From positions 1 through 32,150 of the forward strand of contig SIAF01000013.1 of NCBI GenBank assembly GCA_009691905.1: a stretch of 32,150 bases of DNA, in the 5' to 3' direction. The translations under genes and the position numbers were made by a program. The DNA comes from Planctomycetaceae bacterium. Lineage in GTDB: Bacteria; Planctomycetota; Planctomycetia; Planctomycetales; Planctomycetaceae. The notes under the pieces are model-generated. The model worked only from the letters and a program-made list of their open reading frames with translations. It did not search any database and was not told the origin of the DNA. Positions 11,058 through 20,098 of this stretch are shown here, piece after piece. How positions within the stretch are numbered: the first letter of the stretch is position 1; every line of letters starts with the position of its first letter.

Positions 11058-12494
11058 CTAACGCCGCGGTTGCTGAACGCCGGTGCCGCCTCCGTTGGGA
11101 TTTCCCGAATTGATGAAGCTGAAGGTGAACACGTCGGTAATCGCCGAGAACGTCGGCACCATCGACAATCGAACGTAGCGGCGATCTCCCGAGACGACGG
11201 CCATCGCGCTCAGCGCCACTCCTTCCGAAAGAATTGAAATCACAGGCTGATAGCCGACTCCGCCCGCGGCGCCCCCTGCGACGGCCCCGTCACTTCGTCC
11301 CGGGCCGTACGAGCGCCGCCCGACCATCCCGCCGCGATTGGAGCGAGCGCTTGAGGGCGCTTTGCGATCGACATCGAGCAGCGCCACCGCGGCCGGTTCG
11401 ATGAGCCGCCCTTGTTGCAGCGTCACCCGCACGACTTTATCGTGCTCGGCCAGTTGCACGACGAATCGCTCTTCCAGTTCGTAGGGCGTCCCCTGGTAGC
11501 GCACGATGCGCACGACGGCTCGTTTACTGACGACCTCCCCCTGAATGTACCGGACGGTGACACGATATTCGCCGGGCATGCCGCGCGGGCAAACGTATTT
11601 GTCAAAGGCGTCGCGCGAGTCGGCCCCCATCCCGTCGTGGACGAACACGCCTCCGCCGGAGGTCGTCGGATTATCGCTCGAACACGTCGTTCCCGAAGGC
11701 TCTTCAACCAGCAGATCGAGATCGGCTTTCCCGCTCCACGACAATTCGATCAGCAGGTCGCGTTCGAGGGCCTCGGCAAGAGCGCGGGCCAGTCGATCGG
11801 CCTCGGCGGCGCGCCCCTCGCGACGAAGTTGGCCTTCGAGCGCGCGGACGGTTTCCTCGGCCTCGCGGTGCAGGGCCGGGTGGTTCTTGTTCCAGGCGCG
11901 CGTCAGAATTCCAGAGGCCGCCCAGGCGACGGCAACCGGATCGTGGCGATCGCGCGCTAACTTGAGCGCCAGCACGTACGGCTCAAGCCGGGTGGGGTCG
12001 ACCGTTGACGCCTGCCGGTACAAATCGAGAGCCCGATCGTTGGCGCCATATCGCGTCAGAAACGCCGCTGAGTACAGAAGGTTGCCGACATTGACCGCGC
12101 TGAAATCGACGCCCGAAAGCAGCACACGCTCGATTTCGTTTTGCGGTCGGCCGGCCTGCTTCATCGCCAGGGCCAGAACGGTGTACATCCACGGTTGCGA
12201 ATGTCCGTGAATCAGTGCCGCTTCAATGCATGCGATGAGATGCTCGGGCTTTCCCGCCTTGTGCAGCCGCATGACGACATCGCCGATGGCGGCCGGATCG
12301 GGGTGGTGCGTTTTGAAGTATTGATCCCAAACCTCGGCGGGGGGGCCTTCGCCGGGAATCGTCGGGATGACCTCCTTTTTCTGCTTTTGACCATCGATCC
12401 AGTCCCTCAGCCGATTACGTTTGGCGGCTTTGGGGTCGACCGGGGGCTCAACGAAAGCAGCGGAACCAGCCTTTTCAGGCTGATTCCGCTGCAC
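11058..12494 (-). CDS. TPR plus YfaP/DUF2135-like domain protein; probably the C-terminal half of the adjacent VWA protein in the -1 frame
   Basis: 478-aa ORF with helical repeat region (ALIHGHSQPWMYTVLALAMKQAGRPQNEIE) and LSWSGKADLDLLVEEPSGTTCSSDNPTTSGGGVFVHDGMG. The annotated ATG has no visible Shine-Dalgarno, and the frame stays open upstream to the A9 run. Confidence 0.75.
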   Translation of the reverse strand: MQRNQPEKAGSAAFVEPPVDPKAAKRNRLRDWIDGQKQKKEVIPTIPGEGPPAEVWDQYFKTHHPDPAAIGDVVMRLHKAGKPEHLIACIEAALIHGHSQPWMYTVLALAMKQAGRPQNEIERVLLSGVDFSAVNVGNLLYSAAFLTRYGANDRALDLYRQASTVDPTRLEPYVLALKLARDRHDPVAVAWAASGILTRAWNKNHPALHREAEETVRALEGQLRREGRAAEADRLARALAEALERDLLIELSWSGKADLDLLVEEPSGTTCSSDNPTTSGGGVFVHDGMGADSRDAFDKYVCPRGMPGEYRVTVRYIQGEVVSKRAVVRIVRYQGTPYELEERFVVQLAEHDKVVRVTLQQGRLIEPAAVALLDVDRKAPSSARSNRGGMVGRRSYGPGRSDGAVAGGAAGGVGYQPVISILSEGVALSAMAVVSGDRRYVRLSMVPTFSAITDVFTFSFINSGNPNGGGTGVQQPRR

Positions 12495-12544
12495 TTTGGG
12501 AGACTTGGGAGAAGACGGCGACTTGGGTTTTACGGGATCAGGTG

Positions 12545-15082
12545 TTACTGAAGCGTCGCTCGTTTTTTTTTCCGCTCGCGCACGCTTTTGTTGTTGAATT
12601 GGCCCTTGCTGATTGGGGCCGGAGCTTTGGCATCGGATTGGGTCTCGTCGGCGACGTTGAACATACCGCCCCCGCCCATGCCACCACCACCCTGACCACC
12701 GCCGCCGCCACCGAACTGACCGCCGCCTTGACCGCCGCCGATTCCCCCGGCGCCACCCCCGCCCTGGCCGAGTCCGCCGGCCTGGCCGGACGTGATGGGA
12801 ATCACCAGGTCAGCCACAGGATAGACGCGGGTCGAAGTCCGATCGCTGGCATAAGCGGCGGTGACGATTTTCATAACCTCGTCTTCAATGACGTATGTCA
12901 ATGAGAACGGTTCCAGCAGCAGTTTCAAGGCACTGCGGAACGAGATGCCGGCCAGCTTAAGGGTGACGGGCGCGTCGATCAGGGTGCCGGCATCCAGCAG
13001 ACCGGGACGGTCGATAATGATGTTGATGTTGTGATAATCCTTGAGATACTTGATGACCTCTTCCAGCGGCGTCTCGTCGAAGTCGAATTCGGTCGTCTTG
13101 TCGAGCGTGCGGCGAATTTTTTCTTCGGCGGCATTGTACTTCTTCAGGTCGACAGCCGACCACTTCTTGCGACGTTCGGTCAAGGCCCGCCAGGTTTCAG
13201 GCGCCGGCCAGAGAATTGGGGGTTCATCGGGAAATGGCACATGCGATCTTTCGACCTGATACAAAGTCTCCAGGAACTTGTCCGACCGCAGGTAGCGCAT
13301 CCGCTGAATTTTGTCGAGCTGGCCGGCCGCCTCGGTGTCGAAAATCGCAGCCGCCGTCACACCAAGGTACGGAGCGGTTTCCCACGCGGCGCGGGCCACC
13401 GCCTCGGAACGTTCGAATGCGGCTTCGTTGCCGGTGAAGCCCTCATCCAGCAGCGACCGCACTTTGTCGATCAACTGTTCGAGTTCTTCCTCTTTTTGAA
13501 CCAGTTCGTCGACGGCCAGGATTCGCGCCTGCATGGCCGAGAACCGCACCTGCTGCTGTACCTCTTCGATGTCGCGGCGCTGTTTCTGGGTTGTCATCGC
13601 GTCGAGCGCGGCTTGCAGGCGCCGCCGTAGCGACTCGCGGCTGACCGGGTCGATATTGATCGACGAATTGACGGTGTTCAGAGTCCGCTTGAGATTGGCC
13701 AGGGCGCTGTCGGGATCCTGGGTCGCCAGTTTGCGTGTCGCCTCGATGTCCTGTTTGACCTGCTGCGTCAGCCTCTCTGTTGCAACGACCTTATCTGCCT
13801 CGTACGCTTCGAGCAGGTCGTCGTCTTTGACGGTCCCGCTGTCCTGCGCGGGAGCGGGCGGCGCGAACTGGACCGTTTGGGCCTTCACCTTATGAGAAGC
13901 CGTGAGAATCGCCTCGGCCTCAACGTTGGCCGGGTCGATCTCGCGAACCGCCCAGGCGATTTGTTCGGCTTGCTTCAAATCGCGGGCGGCAACAGCCAGT
14001 TGCCCGCGACCGACGAGTTGCTGGACGTAGTCTTCATATTCCTGACGGGCGATGTTCAGCATGTCGCGCCCGGCCACCGAGACGCACAAACCCTGGCTGC
14101 GGTCAGCAACGCTCCACAGACCTGCCAGAAAAGTATTTCCCGCCTGCGGTGGGGACGGTATGACCGTCCACGTCAAGGTTCGATTCGAGTCGGTCGAAAC
14201 CGCTTTCACATCGACCGTCTCGCCGATGCTGCCAAGCCCCAGTACGACCGAATCGCGATCGGCGCGCAACGGGGGAACGGCACCGGGCAGAATTCGTGTG
14301 ACCTCGGGCGTAATCTCAAGTGAGTCGGCATAAAACACCGGAGCGTCAGCGGCCTGAGCCAGTTCGCGACCCAGAGACGCGGCTGAGGTCTTCCGGTCGT
14401 CGATGACTTCGTCGACGAGAATGTAGCCGCCGGTGTGCGTTGCCAGCAGACCCAGCAGTTGCAAATCTGTCCGTGGGCCGACGGCATAGCTGTGCACCGC
14501 CACATGCCGCTCGCGCAGTTTGTCGACCAGTTGCTGAAGGGCGGCCACATCAATCAGCTTACCAGTGCTCATTCCGTCGCCGATGTAGATGATCGATCGC
14601 GCGCGGTCTCCTGAAAACATCGACAGCGAGTCGTTGAGCGCTGCTTCGAGACCGGTCGCCCCCAACGGGACGCGGCGTTTCAATTGCGCGAGAGCCGCCT
14701 GAGTTTGCGTCGCTGCCGGGGCATGAAAATCGTCAGAGAGAGATTTGACCTCAACGTCGACCGCGACCAGCTTCACGCGATCGCCGGCCGGCAGGGCCGC
14801 CAGGCAGGCTTCGAGAACTTCCAGCGCCTGTTCGCGATGGGCACCCGTCTGGCTCGCGGACGTATCCACCAGCAGCACGTGATCGTGCGCCGCCGGTGTC
14901 CCCAGAGCCGGGGCACGCAGGGACAGCGCGAAATAACCGTCGCCACCCGCAACGTCATACCGAATCAAACTGCCCGTCGGTCCCGCGACCGGCCGGCCTT
15001 CGTCGGCGACGCTCCCTAAGGCCAGAGCACCTAAACCGAAAACCAATCCGGTGCGAACCGCTAACCTGACGCGCGGATGCAT
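12545..15082 (-). CDS. Secreted VWA-domain protein with C-terminal STN (secretin/TonB short N-terminal)-like domain and Gly-rich tail
   Basis: Start reassigned to ATG 15082 (MHPRVRLAVRTGLVFGLGALALGSVADEG, signal-like). VWA: HVLLVDTSASQTGAHREQALEVLEACL and SIIYIGDGMSTG. STN-like: FDFDETPLEEVIKYLKDYHNINIIIDRP...PVTLKLAGISFRSALKLLLEPFSLTYVIEDEVMKIV. Confidence 0.82.
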   Translation of the reverse strand: MHPRVRLAVRTGLVFGLGALALGSVADEGRPVAGPTGSLIRYDVAGGDGYFALSLRAPALGTPAAHDHVLLVDTSASQTGAHREQALEVLEACLAALPAGDRVKLVAVDVEVKSLSDDFHAPAATQTQAALAQLKRRVPLGATGLEAALNDSLSMFSGDRARSIIYIGDGMSTGKLIDVAALQQLVDKLRERHVAVHSYAVGPRTDLQLLGLLATHTGGYILVDEVIDDRKTSAASLGRELAQAADAPVFYADSLEITPEVTRILPGAVPPLRADRDSVVLGLGSIGETVDVKAVSTDSNRTLTWTVIPSPPQAGNTFLAGLWSVADRSQGLCVSVAGRDMLNIARQEYEDYVQQLVGRGQLAVAARDLKQAEQIAWAVREIDPANVEAEAILTASHKVKAQTVQFAPPAPAQDSGTVKDDDLLEAYEADKVVATERLTQQVKQDIEATRKLATQDPDSALANLKRTLNTVNSSINIDPVSRESLRRRLQAALDAMTTQKQRRDIEEVQQQVRFSAMQARILAVDELVQKEEELEQLIDKVRSLLDEGFTGNEAAFERSEAVARAAWETAPYLGVTAAAIFDTEAAGQLDKIQRMRYLRSDKFLETLYQVERSHVPFPDEPPILWPAPETWRALTERRKKWSAVDLKKYNAAEEKIRRTLDKTTEFDFDETPLEEVIKYLKDYHNINIIIDRPGLLDAGTLIDAPVTLKLAGISFRSALKLLLEPFSLTYVIEDEVMKIVTAAYASDRTSTRVYPVADLVIPITSGQAGGLGQGGGGAGGIGGGQGGGQFGGGGGGQGGGGMGGGGMFNVADETQSDAKAPAPISKGQFNNKSVRERKKKRATLQ

Positions 15083-15403
15083 AACGCGACTCCATCGAAC
15101 TCGTGGATATCTGAGAACCGCAGTGAATTGATCGGACGACTGAGGCATTGGCATTGGCGCGCAACGCCGCAGACATACCTGCATTGTACAATGAGTCTCG
15201 ACCCGTGATGAAGCAAAATCTTCCAATTTTTCCCAATTTCACAGTTCGCGAGGAAACCGCCGTTGCACCTGCCGATCGTCAGTTTCGTAACGCGACGCCG
15301 ATGACGATCGTGCCTGATGCACCGGCCGGCCGCGAACCACACGCAATCCGCCCGGCGAGGGCCGGTTATGATGGTCGAGTCGGTCGGACGGGTGATCCGG
15401 TGT

Positions 15404-16072
15404 TCACTCGCGCGATAAAAGTCCGGTACGATGGACCCCCGATTGCTGGGCTTGGACGTACTCGTTCGTTTCTACATCCAGGCCGGTCAGCCAACCGGTG
15501 CCGCAGGCAAACGTGTCGATACAGACCCAACCGGGCAGCACCAGCGGGATGCCCAAAGTCTGCGGCGTATGGCCGCAGAAAATGCGCCGACCTGGCAGCA
15601 GCGGGGCCTCGATCCCGGTCAGATGCGTCCAGCGCAGCCAGTCGGGAACCTGTTTTTCGAGCGGCACTCCCGGTTCGAGATTGGCGTGAACGAACAGGTT
15701 GCGTTCTGTGAGCCAGTAATCGCGCCCGGACTTCAAGAACTCCCAATGCTCGACAGGAACATTTGCCAGCTCGCCGCCATACGAGTCGAGCGTCGCCTGA
15801 CCGCCGTAACGCAACCAGCCACGGGTCCATTCCCCTCCCGAGACGGCATTGAGCATCATCTCTTCGTGATTGCCGAGGATCAGAATGACCTGGCAATGCC
15901 GACCGAGTTCGAGCAACTGATCGACCGCTTGACGGGAACCCGGTCCGCGATCGACAACATCCCCCAGGACGACGAGCGTATCGTCGCGATCGGGACTGAG
16001 CTTTTCTAAAACTGTCTTGAGAGCGACGTCGCAGCCGTGGATGTCGCCGATAGCCAGGGTCCGTGCCGCCAC
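15404..16072 (-). CDS. Metallophosphoesterase (PPP-type serine/threonine phosphatase / ApaH-like)
   Basis: LAIGDIHGC, VVLGDVVDRGPGSRQ, LILGNHEEMML and FCGHTPQ; canonical PPP motifs. Confidence 0.9.
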   Translation of the reverse strand: MAARTLAIGDIHGCDVALKTVLEKLSPDRDDTLVVLGDVVDRGPGSRQAVDQLLELGRHCQVILILGNHEEMMLNAVSGGEWTRGWLRYGGQATLDSYGGELANVPVEHWEFLKSGRDYWLTERNLFVHANLEPGVPLEKQVPDWLRWTHLTGIEAPLLPGRRIFCGHTPQTLGIPLVLPGWVCIDTFACGTGWLTGLDVETNEYVQAQQSGVHRTGLLSRE

Positions 16073-16088
16073 CGCGTGTTGACTCCTT

Positions 16089-17309
16089 TCAGTACAATCG
16101 CGGCGTCACCCGGCCCTGTACCCGGCCGGGCAAGCCCATGATCCGCAGAAAGCCTTCGGCGTCGGTTTGATTGTACGAACCACCCGCTTCCATAGTCGCG
16201 ATCGCTGCATCGTACAGGCTGTTGGGGCTCGTTCGGCTGACGATCAGAATGTTTCCCTTGTACAGACCGAGGGTCACTTCACCGGTGACCGGTCGCTGCG
16301 TTTCGCGGATAAACGCGAGCATGGCGTCCATTTTGGCAGCATACCAGAAGCCGTAGTACACCATCTCGGCGACTTCCGGCGAGAGCCGGTCCCGCAGGTG
16401 CATCAGGTCGCGGTCGAGAGTCAGTTGCTCGATCGCGCGGTGAGCGACATAGAGGGCGGTCATGCCGGGCGCCTCGTAGACACCGCGGCTTTTCATCCCC
16501 ACGAAGCGATTCTCGATGACGTCGATCTGGCCGACCCCGTTGCGCCCGGCGATCGTATTCAGCCGGGTCACCATTTCGAGCGGTGAGAGTCGGGCGCCGT
16601 CGAGACGCACCGGCACGCCCGATTCGAAGCCGATTTTAGAATACTCCACCTTGTCGGGGGCGGCCTGAGGCGAGAGGGTCATGCCGAATTCGACCACATC
16701 GACGCCGTTGACGGTGGGGTCTTCCAACTGCCCCGCTTCGTAGCTGATATGCAGGCAGTTCTCGTCAGAACTGTAGGGTTTGCCGAGCGAGGCCTTGACG
16801 GGGATGCCCCGGGCATCGCAGTAAGCGATCATCGCCGTCCGTCCTGGAAAGGCCTGGCGAAATCGTTCCATACGCCACGGGGCGATCACTTTGACCGACG
16901 GATCGAGGGCTTCCGCCGCCAGTTGAAACCGGCATTGGTCGTTTCCTTTGCCGGTGGCGCCGTGGGCGTAAGCGGTGGCATGCACCTCGCGGGCCACCTG
17001 CAGGCAGACCTTGGAAATCAAGGGTCGCGCGATCGAGGTTCCCAGCAGATAGACGTTTTCGTACTTCGCCTGCCATTGCAGGACGGGGAAAGCAAACTCC
17101 CGGCACAGCTCTTCGCGCGCGTCGACGATTTGGGCCGAGCGTGCCCCGATGGCGCGGGCCTTGCCGAGAATCGCCTCGCGATCTTCGCAGAGCTGCCCCA
17201 GATCAACATACACGGCATGGACGTCGTACCCTTCGTCCATCAGCCAGCCCAGAATCACCGAAGTATCCAGCCCGCCGCTATAAGCGAGCACCACCTGTTC
17301 ACGTGCCAC
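16089..17309 (-). CDS. argG: Argininosuccinate synthase
   Basis: Probable GTG start at 17309 (VAREQVVLAYSGGLDTSVILGWLMDEGYDVHAVYVDLGQ). AYAHGATGKGNDQCRFQLA, YSSDENCLHISYEAGQLEDP, IDVIENRFVGMKSRGVYEAPG. Confidence 0.96.
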   Translation of the reverse strand: MAREQVVLAYSGGLDTSVILGWLMDEGYDVHAVYVDLGQLCEDREAILGKARAIGARSAQIVDAREELCREFAFPVLQWQAKYENVYLLGTSIARPLISKVCLQVAREVHATAYAHGATGKGNDQCRFQLAAEALDPSVKVIAPWRMERFRQAFPGRTAMIAYCDARGIPVKASLGKPYSSDENCLHISYEAGQLEDPTVNGVDVVEFGMTLSPQAAPDKVEYSKIGFESGVPVRLDGARLSPLEMVTRLNTIAGRNGVGQIDVIENRFVGMKSRGVYEAPGMTALYVAHRAIEQLTLDRDLMHLRDRLSPEVAEMVYYGFWYAAKMDAMLAFIRETQRPVTGEVTLGLYKGNILIVSRTSPNSLYDAAIATMEAGGSYNQTDAEGFLRIMGLPGRVQGRVTPRLY

Positions 17310-17601
17310 GGAAAACGCCTCGAAAGCAGTTGTTGATAAAGAATCGCCGGTCGTTCCGGCAGTCCGAAAGCAGGCGATTTCGCGAGAATTTGAGGAGACG
17401 CCTGCATCGGCCCGTTGAGAACCCGCTCCAGTATCCAAGGTTTGGTGGGATTTTGCCAGTAAGCAATCTTCATTGGTCCTCAATATTTCGCCAAAGCCGT
17501 GCAACCGGTCTTTCCGATACAACCGTTACAGACCGTACAACCGGACCAGGCAGGGCGCATCCGTGCGCCCGGGAACCGGTGTCGAACGCCTCGTAACGGC
17601 A

Positions 17602-19266
17602 ATGCACACCATGCAGTTGTGTCCGAATCGCGCGACCGTTTCGCCCAGACCCGGTGATTCGCCTTCAGGGACTGGTCGAGGCGTTGTTCGGGCACTCGTG
17701 TCCGGACTATTCGCTTCCCTGATTTGCCTTGGCAGCCTGACGCCTGTCATTGCTGACGATCAGGCCATGCACGATTTGCAAACGCGGATGGATGCCTTGG
17801 AGCGCCAGAATCAGTCTCTGCTCAGGGCGCTGCGCGAACGGCGGTTTCTCGACGACGACCCGGAAGCGGCAGAACTGTTTTCGGAAGTCGACGAGGGCGA
17901 CCAAGCCGGGTTTCAGCCGTCGCGCCGTCGCGCGCAGTTCGCTGCCGACAAATCAGAAAAAGCCTCCGCCGAAGAACCCGAATGGTACGAAGTCGGCAGC
18001 GACACGAAGATGACGGCGACCTGGAAAAATGGGCTGGAGATCGAATCGACCAATCACGACTTTCGAGTGCATATCGGGGGCCGTACTCAGTTCGACGCCG
18101 GTTGGTACCATCCCGATGAAAGCGTGCAAAACAGCTTGCCGATCACCAACAAGTTTCGCGACGGCGTCGATTTCCGACGAGCCCGGTTTCGTATTGACGG
18201 GGTGATGTACGAGACGATGGAATGGGCGGCCGAGTTCGACTTTGTGAACTCCGCCGGCGCCGGCCCGGCGGCGACGCCGATCAGTGTTGTGGCCCCCACC
18301 GATCTGTGGTGGCAGTGGAACGACGTCCCGCTGATGCAGCATTTTCGCGTCGGCAACGTGAAAGAGCCGATCGGCTTCGAGCACTTGACCAGCAGCCGAT
18401 TCCTGAACTTCATGGAACGTTCGTTTCTTCAGGATGCGTTCTTCGGCGGATTCAACAACGGTTTCACGCCCGGCGCCTATTTCTTCGGAAATACCGCCGA
18501 CGAGCGGGCCACTTATGCGATTGGGATGTTTGACGTGGCGACCAACGTCTTCGGCTTTAACTCGGGGCCGACCGAGTATTCGTGGACCGGCCGGCTGACG
18601 GCGCTGCCGTATTACGAGAACGATGGCCGCGGATTGTTGCACATCGGAATCTCGGGCAGACACTGGCTGCTCGATGAGCATCAGGCCCGGTTTAGAACGC
18701 GCGCTTCCGTTCGATCGGGCCCCAGCCCGCAATGGCCCGTCATTGCCGACACGACCTTGATCAACGCCGACACGAACCAGCAACTCAACACCGAACTCGT
18801 CGGGGTCTTCGGGCCGATGTCGCTTTCTGCCGAATACCTGACGAGCTGGCTGCAAAAGTCTCAGAATTCCATTGGGAAAAACGTGGGCACGGTCTTCTAT
18901 CAGGGGGGCTACGTCGAGGCCCTGTATTTTCTCACGGGCGAACATCGAGCTTACAACCGCAAGACCGCCGTCTTTGACCGAGTCGTGCCCTTCGAGAACG
19001 CCTTCTTCGCGAAAGGCGACGACGACGGTGCCACAGCGTCCGGCTGGGGGGCCTGGCAGCTTGCCGCCCGCCTTCAATATCTCAATCTGGACGACAAAGG
19101 AATCGACGGCGGAGTTTTGAAAGACACCACGCTGGGAATCAACTGGTATCTGAACCCAAATTTCAAGATCCAGGCCAACTACTTTTACCTCGATCGCCAG
19201 GGACCCAAAGATAAGGGCAATGGCGCCGTCCAGGGCTTTGGCATCCGGCTGGCGCACGACTTTTGA
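17602..19266 (+). CDS. Outer-membrane porin, phosphate-selective OprP/OprO-like
   Basis: Signal-like N-terminus (probable start at 17602), coiled-coil segment (LQTRMDALERQNQSLLRALRE), VHIGGRTQFDAGWY...RDGVDFRRARFRIDGVMYETMEWAAEFDF, and an aromatic beta-barrel C-terminus (QGFGIRLAHDF). Confidence 0.8.
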   Translation: MHTMQLCPNRATVSPRPGDSPSGTGRGVVRALVSGLFASLICLGSLTPVIADDQAMHDLQTRMDALERQNQSLLRALRERRFLDDDPEAAELFSEVDEGDQAGFQPSRRRAQFAADKSEKASAEEPEWYEVGSDTKMTATWKNGLEIESTNHDFRVHIGGRTQFDAGWYHPDESVQNSLPITNKFRDGVDFRRARFRIDGVMYETMEWAAEFDFVNSAGAGPAATPISVVAPTDLWWQWNDVPLMQHFRVGNVKEPIGFEHLTSSRFLNFMERSFLQDAFFGGFNNGFTPGAYFFGNTADERATYAIGMFDVATNVFGFNSGPTEYSWTGRLTALPYYENDGRGLLHIGISGRHWLLDEHQARFRTRASVRSGPSPQWPVIADTTLINADTNQQLNTELVGVFGPMSLSAEYLTSWLQKSQNSIGKNVGTVFYQGGYVEALYFLTGEHRAYNRKTAVFDRVVPFENAFFAKGDDDGATASGWGAWQLAARLQYLNLDDKGIDGGVLKDTTLGINWYLNPNFKIQANYFYLDRQGPKDKGNGAVQGFGIRLAHDF

Positions 19267-19311
19267 CAACGACCCGCTTCAAGGCCAGGACGGATTATTT
19301 CGTAGGGTGTG

Positions 19312-19346
19312 ACCAGTTCGCGCAGCGAGCGCAGGCACACCGTTCG
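19312..19346. repeat. Hairpin (ggtgtg ... cacacc) downstream of the porin; possible terminator or dispersed repeat
   Basis: cgtagggtgtgaccagttcgcgcagcgagcgcaggcacacc contains a ggtgtg/cacacc stem with an inner gcgc/gcgc pairing. Confidence 0.35.
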
Positions 19347-19394
19347 GGTTACACTGTGTTGGAACCCGTTCTTAATTCATGAGGAACGTGAGCG

Positions 19395-19961
19395 ATGGAG
19401 AGCCCCATTCGAATCCGAAAGATGGCCGCCGTTATCGCCCTGATCGGGGCTGTTTGCGCCACGCCCGCGGCAACTCGGCTGGCTTCGTTGGCCGCTGAAC
19501 CCGTCTGCGGAAATGGCGGCCCCGGCTGCCATTGTCGCGGCTGCGGCTGCGAGGTCTGGGATGGCGACCAGTGTGTCGTTGTCCCGGACACGAAGACCAC
19601 GAAAAAATGGGTCTACTCGACCAAGCTGGTTCCGTTTTGCGTCAAGGGCTGCCCCAATCTGTTCAAATGCCGACATGACGCCTGCGAGACGTGTCCCGAG
19701 TGCGAGTCGTGCGTCAGGTACAAACGAGTGCTGATCAAGCGAGAAGTGGTGACCAAGACCGAGGGCTTCAAATGCATCCCGCTGTGCGAAGCGTGCCGCA
19801 ACGCCAAGAAGAAGGCGAAGGAACACGAGAAGTCGAAGCCGTCGCCAATGGCCGAAACAAAATCGGGATCGTTTGAACCGGCCCCGGTGCCCGGCACTTC
19901 GAAGCCGGCCCCCTCGGCGGCACGCGATGCCCGGATCCCATCGATTTCCCCGGTACGCTGA
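19395..19961 (+). CDS. Secreted cysteine-rich hypothetical protein
   Basis: Signal-peptide-like N-terminus, then about 16 Cys in the mature part (CHCRGCGC, CVKGCPNLFKCRHDACETCPECESC, CIPLCEAC) and a charged/Pro-rich tail. Confidence 0.7.
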   Translation: MESPIRIRKMAAVIALIGAVCATPAATRLASLAAEPVCGNGGPGCHCRGCGCEVWDGDQCVVVPDTKTTKKWVYSTKLVPFCVKGCPNLFKCRHDACETCPECESCVRYKRVLIKREVVTKTEGFKCIPLCEACRNAKKKAKEHEKSKPSPMAETKSGSFEPAPVPGTSKPAPSAARDARIPSISPVR

Positions 19962-20098
19962 CGAGGACGTGAATTCACGAACAGGTTCGTGCGGTTGGCG
20001 CTCTGCGATCAGGCGGGACAGTCGAACCAGGACCGCGGCCTTGATGCCATGTCGTCGACCGGGGAATTGCGATTCGCGCCCTGCCGCAGCATTGATTC

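Noticed and set aside
17953-19269. 438-aa minus-strand ORF opposite the first porin
   Set aside because: No family motif; shadow of the porin gene on the plus strand.
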